Source: Massospora cicadina
Lineage: Eukaryota > Entomophthoromycota > Entomophthoromycetes > Entomophthorales > Entomophthoraceae
NCBI GenBank assembly: GCA_022478985.1
Contig: JAKSZP010014931.1
Coordinates: 1 to 64,000, forward strand
DNA length: 64,000 nt
Direction of reading: 5' to 3'
Positions 55,591 to 64,000 of the stretch are shown piece by piece (within the stretch, counting starts at the first letter, position 1; every line of letters starts with the position of its first letter). Made by a program: the position numbers and the translations under genes. The notes under the pieces are model-generated. The model ran no database searches, was not told the origin of the DNA, and saw only the letters and a program-made list of their open reading frames with translations.

Positions 55591-57801
55591 CTAATTAAGA
55601 GTATGCTTCAGGGTATTTTCAATAATAGGACATTCATTGATGAATGTGGCAATTGGCATAGCTATATTCACCCCCTTCAAGCTTGGGGTACCTGATGCAT
55701 TACTCAGCCCCTCAGCTTGAGTATTCTCAAACATCTTTTGCACACATGGTTTAGCAACTACTTCAGAGGCTTCAGGTATGACATCCTTACTCTGAGAGTG
55801 AGTTACCACATGTACATTTGTAAAATCTCATTCAGTGATAAAATAGAATTTGTATAGCTTAAAATTGAGGCCCTGTGGCCCATGTTTTTGTGTCAGTCAG
55901 GTGGAACTGGTGTTTTTGGCACAATAAATCATCCCGCATCTATTGTGCTTGTTTTTTACCCTCCAACTGTGCGTTATTTGGAAGGACTACATTAACACCA
56001 TGCTGACGGCATCAGGAAGCATAGTGTCCTTTACAATTGCAGTTATAGCAAGTAAGATCCTTTAACAGATGTGAGGCCCTTGTATTTGAGTTTTGTTCAT
56101 TTTTAAAGGTGGATTACTGTCAATATTGTTTTCAAAGGGCTTTCCAGCATAGGCAGCAGGTCCTGATCTGTATCTCATAAACTTAGATTTTCTGGTTGAC
56201 ATCTGTTCTGGACCTCCAAATTCATGAAGCACAGCCTCCTTGACTTCGGCATATGTTGGATTTTTGTTAATGTGAGGCATAATCAACTCAATGCTCCACT
56301 CATCCAAGCAGTTAATCATAGTGGCTGCTTTGTTATGGTCGCTGGCCCCATGCATGGCCATTTCAAAGCATTTGACAAATGTGGTAATACTTCCATTCTT
56401 GTCAAAGGCAGGCAGGTTTGCTGGTTTATAATTATTGCTTCCCCATTCCTGGTTATCACGATTACTTCTTTGTTGACTAGAGCCAGGCGTACTAGGGCGT
56501 TGGGGCATTGTATCCCAGTTTGAGGTGTTAGGGTTGGCCAAAGCAACCATATTGCTAGGCAGTTGTTGACGTGGCCCAGCGTCCATTTTGGTAGCTATTT
56601 CTGAAGCTTTGTCCTCATAATATTCAGAAGAATTTCCAGTCAAGTGGTTTGTAGCACACTGACAACGCCCGTCATCCAGAGCTCAAATTTGCTTGTTGAT
56701 TTCATTTTCCCAATTGACATGATTTCAGTTTTTTAACTTTAATTTTTGCAATTTCCTCATTCAGGCTAGTAGCTTGTAGTTGCAAGGTGGAAATCACTTG
56801 GTCCTTTTCTTTTATTGCCTTCTTGCACTGGTTCAATTCTCCATGGAGATTATTGTTTGACTCATTAATAGCATTAACATCATCATTGAGATTATTGATC
56901 TGTAGATTAAGATGATCAATAGAGTCTTGATTTTTCTCATTTTTTCGCCCGTTGGTCCTCAAATTGTGTTTGCCAGTAATTGATTTTTCTGGTGTATTCA
57001 TCCTTCATCTGCAAAATTTGGGCGCTCAAACATCAATACTGGTCACAAAATTCATTGTTATGGTTTAACTGCACCTCTTGGGCTTTGTGATTAAGCCTCA
57101 TGAACTCTGAAGCGTTAATAGAAGTCTGAGTGATATTGCTGACCCAAGATTTGGTGACTCCTCTTTCCTCTAAGAAATTTTCAAAGATGGGATGCAATCT
57201 GTCATTTAGCTCTTGTGCTAATTCTGCTACCTGGTCATTAGCCCAAGTGGCTAAGTTGTAATTTGCCTCCAAACTAGAATGGACCTCAGTGAAGTTGGCT
57301 TCCAATCGCTCATTTAAAATTTGGCCCTGCCTGGCTGGAGTTGTGAGAGAAGTTCACCAACTCAGTAATGGCTGCATGATGGTGGGCGATTGTCATCTGA
57401 GAATTTCTAGAGGTGGGATGTACAAATTCAATTAAGTATTGGGCAATATTCTCTATCCCAATTAAATTGTTTCAGATCTGAGCTACACTTAATTGATGAT
57501 GAGCAAGATATCTCATCCACAACACATCTTGCTGTCATTGGTGGTAAAAAGGATTGCTACTATTGTCCGTGGGCCCTTGTCCTATTTGATACCCTCTTAA
57601 CAACTGCTGCTCAAGACGTTCCAGCTCTTCAGGTGAAATGGGTTCATTGGGATAGGTAATAATGGGTACATCCTCCCAATTAATCTGGGACACAGTCATT
57701 TCAGTATTCCCATTGGGCCCAGTGATGGTTCTGAATAATTGATTGGGATTGCTCCCCTGCTCAGCGCGGTCACCATCTGCAGTCCCAGCCATGAGCGCCA
57801 C
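55591..57801 (-). pseudogene. Gag of the gag-only element, frame-broken
   Basis: Starts MALMAGTADGDRAEQG at 57801, overlapping the primer-binding site. The order along the protein is an acidic N-terminus, two coiled-coil stretches (57305-57033 and 57001-56702, e.g. INNLNDDVNAINESNNN), a Ser/Gln/Arg-rich linker, and a capsid-like part (FVKCFEMAMHGASDHNKAAT, PTYAEVKEAVLHEFGGPEQM). The knuckle CYNCNCKGHYAS then precedes a TGA before the last Cys (about 56035-56000). Pieces lie in different frames. Gag would assemble the particle for this non-autonomous element. Confidence 0.8.
57785..57801 (-). other. Primer-binding site of the gag-only element
   Basis: Minus strand TGGCGCTCATGGCTGGG starts two bases inside the LTR end (57803). 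TGG complements the CCA of a tRNA 3' end. The tRNA identity was not determined. Confidence 0.8.
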
Positions 57802-57802
57802 T

Positions 57803-58614
57803 TGTTGAATTTTGGCTTTATTCTAATGGCTGGTTCTTCTCTGGTGGTAGGGTAAAGTTTTGGGCATCTATTGTATGGGGACAATAGATCAGACAGTGAC
57901 TATAAGTTAAGATATAAATCCTTGGTAGTACTCAAATCATATACTCTGTCATTTACTTGGATGATGGCATGCCGCCCTGATCTTACTGATCCCAAGTAAA
58001 TATTGACTAATACAAAATAAAGTACTAAACGCAAAAAGTTTATAAGTTAAATTATAAACAAGTCATAGTAGTTGAATGTTTTTTATTAGCATCAACTTGA
58101 AGGTAATTTATAGGGTTTGATGTTCACCACATCTTACCCATAACTTCTCATTTTCAATGGCACTTGGCCAAAGGAAAATGAAAAGCATTTGTAAGAGCAT
58201 TTACAAATACTTCAACCCAGGGCATCATGCTCAGCCTCAGGGTCAGTGTAAACATTGTCATCATTCTCAAGATGGCGTTTTGGATGCGTCTTCAGATAGC
58301 TGAACTGATTTTTTTCCACATGCAATTAGCACATATCAAGGTGATTCATATCACTAACTAGTAGTTAATTTGATCAAAAACTTGACTGACATTAAAAACT
58401 AATTTTGACATAGACCAACAAAGCCCACATGCCCGAGTCATTAAATTGAAACTTAATTTTAAGTCTGACCTAACCAACAAAGCCCTCGAGCCCATGTCAT
58501 CATAGTCAAATATAATTAAGTGAAATCACTAGGCCACAAATTCAAGTTCAGATATACTTAAGATATTTTTGGTTTTTAATAACCAATGATTTAGATCCTT
58601 TCAACCATTCAACA
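57803..58614 (-). repeat. 5' LTR of the gag-only element
   Basis: TGTTGAATTTTGG ... CAACCATTCAACA, followed by GTATG. It is the partner of 54331-55140. Confidence 0.92.
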
Positions 58615-58619
58615 GTATG

Positions 58620-60767
58620 TCATCACCCTCATGGCAGATATACTCATGGTACAGTTCTAAGAGTTGGGTCAACTGAGTTTTCTGAGGGTTTGTTAAGCTT
58701 AAGGTCTAAATTTGATCATCTAACTCAAAACAGAGGTAGGTCGTGATTTGAGCAGGGCAAACTTGCTGGGCATCCGCTTTGGAGTAGGAGATCTTAATGG
58801 GTTTCATTCCATCATCAGTCTGGATATACCACTGTTTGCTTTCAAAGTTTGCATGGATGTAAATTCTTTCATGTACTGGTGGGACAGTAACATAGGGAAA
58901 TGGTCATGATCAAAAACAACAGCATCAATGGATCTTATTTTCTCAGAAATCTCAACTAGTAGGTCAAAAACTTGTCCATAGCAGGCTTTTTAGGTGCCTC
59001 CAGACATGAGGAACACCAGGTCACTGTCTATTATATCCTCATAGCCAATATCTAGAAGGAATTTTTTTGTAACAATGTTGGCAGATGAGCCAGTGTCCAA
59101 GATAATTGGAAAGGTGTAACAAAAAATCCAAGAGCATGGTGTACTGGTACTACTGAAAAGGGTTTCTTGGGGTTTTATGGCATCAGATCTGTTTTGGGTT
59201 ATTCCAATTGCTTGATGAAGGTCTTGGCGGAGTGCTGGACTGAATTTTCACAGGTCTCCAAGGCTGACGGGGATCATGATGTCTTTTATGATTTTTGTAG
59301 CAGAGACTCCTTCAGGCTGATATGAGGGAGGTATATGTCATTTTTACAAGTCGTTGAGATAGGCGAAATGAAGTAGATGCTGACTTCTTATGCACGGTGT
59401 GCACTTCAAGGTGTGGATTGGTTGATGATACAGGGTCAATATATTTTCAGCTTCAGGTTGAGTTTCTAATGGATGTGTTGGTGCAGTTTGATGTAGAGCA
59501 TTTCCTTGAATGTGTTGCTCATGGGGCAAGTGATTCTGGTCTGGCTCAAAGTGATTAACAAAGGCAGGAAGAGGTAACTGGTCCCAGTTCTCTGATTAGG
59601 GTGTGACTCATCATCCTCTTCCATGAGTACTCCAGCAGGAAATTCCTGACTTTCTTTTACTGCATTAAAAAGATCTTCACTTTTTATCTTCTTAACGGGT
59701 TCTGTAGATGCTGTTGGGTATTTTTTATTCAGTTTTTTCTTTTTTTCATCAGCATAAGCTTACATCAGAAAAAGGATTTGATTCTGGTCAAGTTTATAGG
59801 GTGGAGCTTCAAATTAAAGTAAAGGGTTATATTGGATAGACTGGGTGTTATGGAGGTATGGCTGTTGCTGCACATAGTTTGATTGCTGAGGATGACTTGT
59901 AGCTGCTTGATTTCAGCGAGGTGGTCAGTTTGGGCATGGTCCATCCAAGTGGATAACTTTAAAGTGGAAACATAGTGCATGGCACTGGCGAGAATGGTGG
60001 CCAGGCTCATTGCAGTTATGGCAACGCATATTGTTTTGTAAGGGCCTTTCTTGTACTAGCATAGTGAGCTGTTGTACTTGTTCTGAGAGGGCATTCAACT
60101 GTGTGGTAAAATCAGAGAGGGCTGATATGCTGGAATTTTGTGGTAGCCTCACCCTTTTGATATTCCTCCTCTAGCTCCAGCCTTCTGGTAGTTGGTTTAT
60201 AGGCCAACTTGCTAGCTAGGTGAGCATATTGGCAGCAGACTTCAATGGCATGGTTGGCACATGGTGGTTGGGCAACAAGGACAGCATTTAGGTATAGTTC
60301 TTATAAGGCATTAATAAACTATTCCAATAATTGTTGGTCCATGTAATCACAACGTTGGGTGCCAGTCTGGTGCCATTGTCCAAGTATATTTTCAAATTTT
60401 TCCAGAAAATAATTGATGTTATCATGAATCTTTAGGCGCATGCACACGAACTTCTCTTATAGTTGTGTGGTGGATACCAAAAATTTGGCATGGGCACGCT
60501 CCTGCCATTCACCCCAGGTATCAAATGGGAGGTTGGCACTGTGCCATCTTTTTGCCACACCTGTTAGAAGGCTGGGCACCTCAAGAAGTTGTTGGCAGTC
60601 ACTCACATCATAGTCATCGCCCCAGAAGTTATAAGCTTCTAATTATTCATCTATTGGACCATTCATCAAATTTCTCTAGGGTTTGCCTTGTGTAGAGTCT
60701 CGTTAATGTCAGGGTCACAGCCTGGCTCTGGAAGGCATTCACAGGTTCCCTAGCAGGATGACCAATT
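58620..60767 (-). pseudogene. Gag and protease remnants of the minus-strand gypsy
   Basis: The protease active site ILDTGSSANIVTKKF is readable at about 59110-59060 and is intact as D-T-G-S. Upstream, CHNCNEPGHHSRQC (about 60030-59985) is a complete C-X2-C-X4-H-X4-C knuckle preceded by a heptad-like stretch (LNALSEQVQQLTMLVQE). Gag capsid pieces extend to about 60760. Several stops interrupt the frames. Confidence 0.8.
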
Positions 60768-61123
60768 TGTTGTGGAGGTTGATTATCTTCAGTTTTTCCA
60801 TAACAAGGGGCATGTACAGTGCGTAATAAACTGTTATTTTTAAGGCCAGCCAGCTGCTGAGAGAATTCTGTATGTTTAGACATAATTATTGCAATACTAG
60901 GTGGTATAATAAGACGGTATAATAAAAATGAAAGTCAATATATAAATCTGATGAACTTAACTTTATTGTAGATAATAGGGGATTTTTATATTAAGTAATA
61001 TGTAATAATCAATTGAGGTTCTGTGGCTTACAGGGAACCAGCAAATCAGGAAAAAATGATTTATTTTGTGGTGCTAATGTTTGGCTTTTGAGGTGTCTGC
61101 AAGTACCTCCTATTCTCATGACA
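60768..61123 (-). repeat. 5' LTR of the minus-strand gypsy
   Basis: TGTTGTGGAGGTTG ... CTCATGACA followed by CCAC. It aligns with 51443-51798 over its whole length. It contains TATAATAAGACGGTATAATA near 60903-60925. Confidence 0.85.
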
Positions 61124-61584
61124 CCACTAAACCACTTAGCTAAAGCCATTATATACCAAACTAACCATTTCCCAACCACTTTGTAAAACAAAACTAAATT
61201 ATAAAATCAACCAAAATCAGCAATCACTTACCAAACCTAAATAATTTATCAAATTAACCAATCATTACTGCATTATTAAAACTGTTAAGCTTATTAATTA
61301 ACCTAAAACCACTAACTGCTTGCCAGAACCATTTAAACTATCAATCAACTAAATAAAAATTATTCAGATTTAACAATATACCGATTTCTATTAAGAAAAT
61401 TATAAAATGTTCCCTTCTTACATGTAAAACATTTTATTTTATTATGAAGTTTTAAAATCTTGCTTCAAGGTGCACATGGACCCCCTTTCATCCACCTATA
61501 GCCAACTTTTCAAAGCTCTACACGGCGTAGTTTTGGCTGAGCATTGTGCACACACACATACACACTTGCCTTTATTATTATTGA
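61124..61584 (-). mobile_element. Minus-strand Helitron 5' region
   Basis: The minus strand starts A|TCAATAATAATAAAGG (61584) and continues GCAAGTGTGTATGTG, closely paralleling the 5' end at 46732 (TCTATATATATAAAAGCAAA). The gypsy at 51443-61123 inserted in or beside it; the continuation on the other side of the gypsy is not recognisable. Non-coding. Confidence 0.7.
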
Positions 61585-61593
61585 TGAATACAA

Positions 61594-61620
61594 CTAGCTG
61601 TATCTGGCCACACGTTGCTA
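61594..61620 (-). other. Helitron 3' terminus, CTAG, nine bases from the next 5' end
   Basis: The minus strand ends AGCAACGTGTGGCCAGATACA then G and CTAG and T (plus ACTAG at 61593-61597). A TGGCCA palindrome lies in the subterminal region. Only nine bases separate it from the 5' end at 61584. Confidence 0.65.
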
Positions 61621-61676
61621 CAGCTCAGTTTGGTTAAATGGAAAAAAGAAAGAAAGAGAAAGCATACACTTTCTAA

Positions 61677-62990
61677 TAGTGGAGTTACCCAACGTTGCTT
61701 GGGTTTATTTATGAGCTCACATTAACAGCCTAAAGGCTGTGCCAGCACTACACTTGAACCATTTAAACTAACAACTTCGCTGTTGCCCTTGTGGCTGGTG
61801 AGCTGGCAATCCTAATCTATTTAATAAGATATAATAATTTACTTAAAACTCTAACATTGATTTTTAATTTAGTTTTGGGTGAGCAATTTAAAAGATATTT
61901 GATAATATTAACCAATAAAGACCCACTTGCCAAAATAGATTGAACTTATCAGACAAAATTAATTTCAGGTGAGCAATTGGTGAGTTATTAGATAATATTC
62001 ACCAATTACCACCCACTTGCCTAAATAGGTTGAACTTATCAGACTCAAAGGTTTCAGATATCATTCAGTATTTCAATCAAGAAATGTTTTAAAATATATT
62101 TACCTGGCGTTGCTCAAATTTATTAACAAGCTCACACTGACATAGCATATAGGCTGTGCCAGTGCTACTCTTGAGCCACTCAAACTAACAGCTTTGCTGT
62201 TGCCCTTGTGGCTGGTGAGCTGGGTATTCTAAATTTATTTATTAATCTATAATAATTACTTGAAACTTAAACACGGATTTTTACTTAGTTCTAGGTGAAC
62301 AATTTGGTGTATTATTTGATACTATTTGCTAATATCACCCACTTTTCAAACATATTGAACTTATCAAACTTGATAAGTTTCAGTTGAGCGATTTGGTGAA
62401 TTATGAGATAATATTTGCCAATTCTCACCCACTCGCCCAAGATAAATTTGAACCCATCAAACTCAATAGTTTCAGATTTGATAAGATTCACCAATTCTCA
62501 CCCACTTACCTAAATGAATTAAACCTATCAGACTTAAAGGTTTCAGATGTTAGTCAGTCAGTACATCTTTACATCAGTGAATGCATTTTATTAAGTAAAT
62601 AAGTTTATATAACTAATTATGTAAAAAGCTTTTAGTAAATTAAATTATAATACCTTATGGCAAGATCATCAGTGGGGCTTGAATTGTGGAGATGAATTGA
62701 TTTAGTAAAATTTGTGGTTAATTATATGCAATTAACTGATGTAAAATTCATGATTAAGTTTTATATTAAGTAAATATTAGTTTTGGGTGAGCAATTTGGT
62801 AGATTATTCAATATATTCACCAATTCTCACCCACTTAACCAAATTAAATTGAACCTATCAGACTCAAAGATTTCAGTTGTTAGTCAGTCAGTGAATGTAT
62901 TTTAATTATATGATTCTTACTTTATATAGAAATAGTGAGAGTTCAAGAATTATATATAGAGAATGTGATTTTTAAATTAAATTGAAAAAA
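61677..62990 (-). repeat. Helitron-type tandem block, two ~420-bp units plus short modules
   Basis: Units 61680-62095 and 62100-62520 share GAGCTCAC or similar, GGCTGTGCCAG, and TTGCCCTTGTGGCTGGTGAG. At 61677 the minus strand ends with a CCCAA/TTGGG hairpin, GTAACTCCA and CTAT, a near-CTAG Helitron end. The short module CACCCACTTGCC ... ACTTATCAGACTCAAAG recurs five times to 62890 and, inverted, at 33545-33680. No gene. Confidence 0.65.
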
Positions 62991-63021
62991 ACCACTTTAA
63001 AAAACACTAAAAGTTTTTAGG

Positions 63022-63310
63022 TATTGGGAGGATACCCCAGTGATAAAGTATGGATTCACTACCACTGCTTCTTGAGTTTGATCCTGGTAGATGAACTTTG
63101 GGTAAGGGAAGATTATGACTGTGTTGAATTTGTGCACCTTGCCCCAAACTGAGATAGCAAATAGTAAAGGAGGTCCATGGAGTTCCTGGACTATCATACG
63201 CCATGTGTGGAGGTTTTCCAGGTTATATCCTCCTTTCTCATTTTCTCCAATCCCTTATCTGTGTGGTATTGTCCCCAAGTCAGCCCACCTCAAATAAAAT
63301 TTTAAAATTT
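63022..63310 (+). mobile_element. SINE-b with perfect 13-bp target duplication
   Basis: AAAAGTTTTTAGG flanks it at 63009-63021 and 63311-63323 with no mismatch. The head has a degenerate A box (CCCAGTGATAAAG) and the B box GAGTTTGATCC. The body is shared with 51066-51334. The tail GTCAGCCCACCTCAAATAAA plus TTTAAAATTT matches the end of the LINE at 63531. 289 bp. Confidence 0.88.
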
Positions 63311-63530
63311 AAAAGTTTTTAGGAAAAAAGAACTGGTTTAAAAAGTAATAGAAAAAAAGAATCTCCTTCAATTTTTTTTTGGAAAAGAACCTCCTTTAAA
63401 AAAGCTCTAAAAAGTATAAAATAATCAAAAAATTATTTATCCTCAAATAAACCTTTTTGAAGTCAGCAACATTTTTTTTAAACTGACCTATAATAGCCAT
63501 CTATAATATATATACTCAGCCCTGTATATT

Positions 63531-64000
63531 CTTTTAAATTTTAAATTTATTGCGAGGAAGGCCGACCATGGGATGGACACTTCTGACTATGACTCAGGAC
63601 AGATAAACTTAGTACCGGGGGAGGCACCCCAGAGAAGTGATGCTATCTATTGTTGCCAGCGGGAACGCCACTTATGGGGAGGGGAGGGAACGTGTGAAGG
63701 GGCTGTAGCCACTATTGCGCACGTGTAGAGGAAGGGGTCTGATTTGATGAACCAGACTGGGAACCAGGAGGAGACCAGCAGTCGGCGACGCGGTGGGAGG
63801 TATCCAAACATCCACGCTTGAAAGTGGTCCACCAAATGAGACTGGAATCTGTGGACAGTTTCTGGGAGGGTGGGGGTTGAGCCTGCGATGGCATCTAAGA
63901 CAATCGTGTGGATGGTCCACATGGCGATTGCAACCACCAGAGCATGGAGGGAGGGTGGAAGGGAGGAGGCCATTGATAGAGAAAACATATCTCTTGACAG
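63531..64000 (-). mobile_element. LINE 3' end (continues off the right edge)
   Basis: The minus-strand ORF2 C-terminus runs from the window edge to a stop at 63647, then a short 3'UTR ends in GGTCGGCCTTCCTCGCAATA and TTTAAAATTTAAAAG. Its GC-rich coding style resembles the LINE at 27184-33250. Confidence 0.75.
63647..64000 (-). CDS. LINE ORF2 C-terminal end, partial
   Basis: The stretch LHALVVAIAMWTIHTIVLDA parallels RPLRVLAYATAIWTIHNSFL in the complete LINE ORF2 (near 27490). This is the part after the CCHC domain. The frame is open from the window edge to the stop. The rest of ORF2 lies outside. Confidence 0.7.
   Translation of the reverse strand: MSRDMFSLSMASSLPPSLHALVVAIAMWTIHTIVLDAIAGSTPTLPETVHRFQSHLVDHFQAWMFGYLPPRRRLLVSSWFPVWFIKSDPFLYTCAIVATAPSHVPSPPHKWRSRWQQ

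Larger units (their letters stand above)
54331..58614 (-). mobile_element. Gag-only LTR retrotransposon (TR-GAG type) nested in the gypsy
   Basis: LTRs at 54331-55140 and 57803-58614 start TGTTGAAT and end ATTYAACA (inverted 8-bp tips). GTATG flanks both sides (54326-54330, 58615-58619). On the minus strand TGGCGCTCATGG follows the 5' LTR after two bases (primer-binding site). AGGAGGGGGAAG directly precedes the 3' LTR (PPT). The 2.66-kb interior holds gag-like sequence only; no RT, RNase H or integrase is seen. Reverse transcriptase and integrase must have come from another element, and the old gypsy at 1-2305 has a similar gag. Confidence 0.93.
51443..61123 (-). mobile_element. Ty3/gypsy element, full length, split by a gag-only element
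   Basis: LTRs at 51443-51798 and 60768-61123 (356 bp each) are flanked by CCAC on both outer sides. On the minus strand the left-to-right order is LTR, primer-binding site (TTGGTCATCCTGC next to 60767), gag with CCHC, protease, RT, RNase H, integrase, PPT (AGAGGGAG next to 51798), LTR. Without the insert (54331-58614 plus 5 bp) it is about 5.4 kb. Frames are badly broken. No chromodomain is seen. Confidence 0.88.

Overview
The window is a transposable-element graveyard from a eukaryotic genome, most likely a TE-bloated fungus. The pointers are chromodomain Ty3/gypsy elements, APE-type LINEs with CCHC ORF1 proteins, Pif1-type Helitrons with CTAG/hairpin 3' ends, AT-rich DNA and the standard code. 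The species cannot be named from sequence alone. I see no convincing host gene, rRNA, functional tRNA or prokaryotic feature. The only coding sequence I cannot assign to a TE class with confidence is a two-ORF unit at 50007-50915.

Layout. 1-2305 holds gag and protease remnants of an old minus-strand gypsy. Its LTR is split by a young, nearly intact chromodomain gypsy at 2306-8271 (823-bp LTRs, TSD RATCT). 8579-14598 is a decayed plus-strand chromovirus followed by two LTR-like blocks. 14630-24480 contains decayed LINE copies interrupted by LTRs; one is a solo LTR with TSD CTGAG that splits an endonuclease domain. 24480-33310 is a truncated plus-strand LINE whose 3'UTR received a full-length, GC-richer minus-strand LINE (27184-33250) flanked by an 18-bp TSD. 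33320-36890 is Helitron debris, a possible copia-like LTR, a ~71-bp tandem repeat and a tRNA-headed SINE. 36891-46059 is a Helitron with a Pif1 helicase remnant. A 7.3-kb LINE (37368-44685) sits inside it, and a solo LTR (41820-43466, TSD ATATG) sits inside that LINE. 46060-49996 is a pile of Helitron termini, several head to tail, with another SINE. 51443-61123 is a minus-strand gypsy (LTRs ~356 bp, TSD CCAC) that hosts a gag-only LTR element at 54331-58614 (TSD GTATG, clear PBS and PPT). 61124-64000 is Helitron sequence, a SINE with a perfect 13-bp TSD, and the 3' end of another LINE.

Interactions. The most interesting signal is that a LINE (37368-44685) and an unrelated-headed SINE (46438-46656) are inserted at exactly the same nucleotide of a tRNA-like, A-box-containing module carried by two Helitron copies. 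Both have the same 16-bp TSD, and the SINE shares the LINE's 3' tail. A second SINE/LINE pair with a different shared tail lies at 63022-63310 and 63531-64000. Two minute LINE-tail insertions (21 and ~49 bp) hit the same TSD in a Helitron 5' end. The two youngest elements are broken almost only by +/-1 changes in or next to short base runs, which suggests residual assembly error rather than decay.
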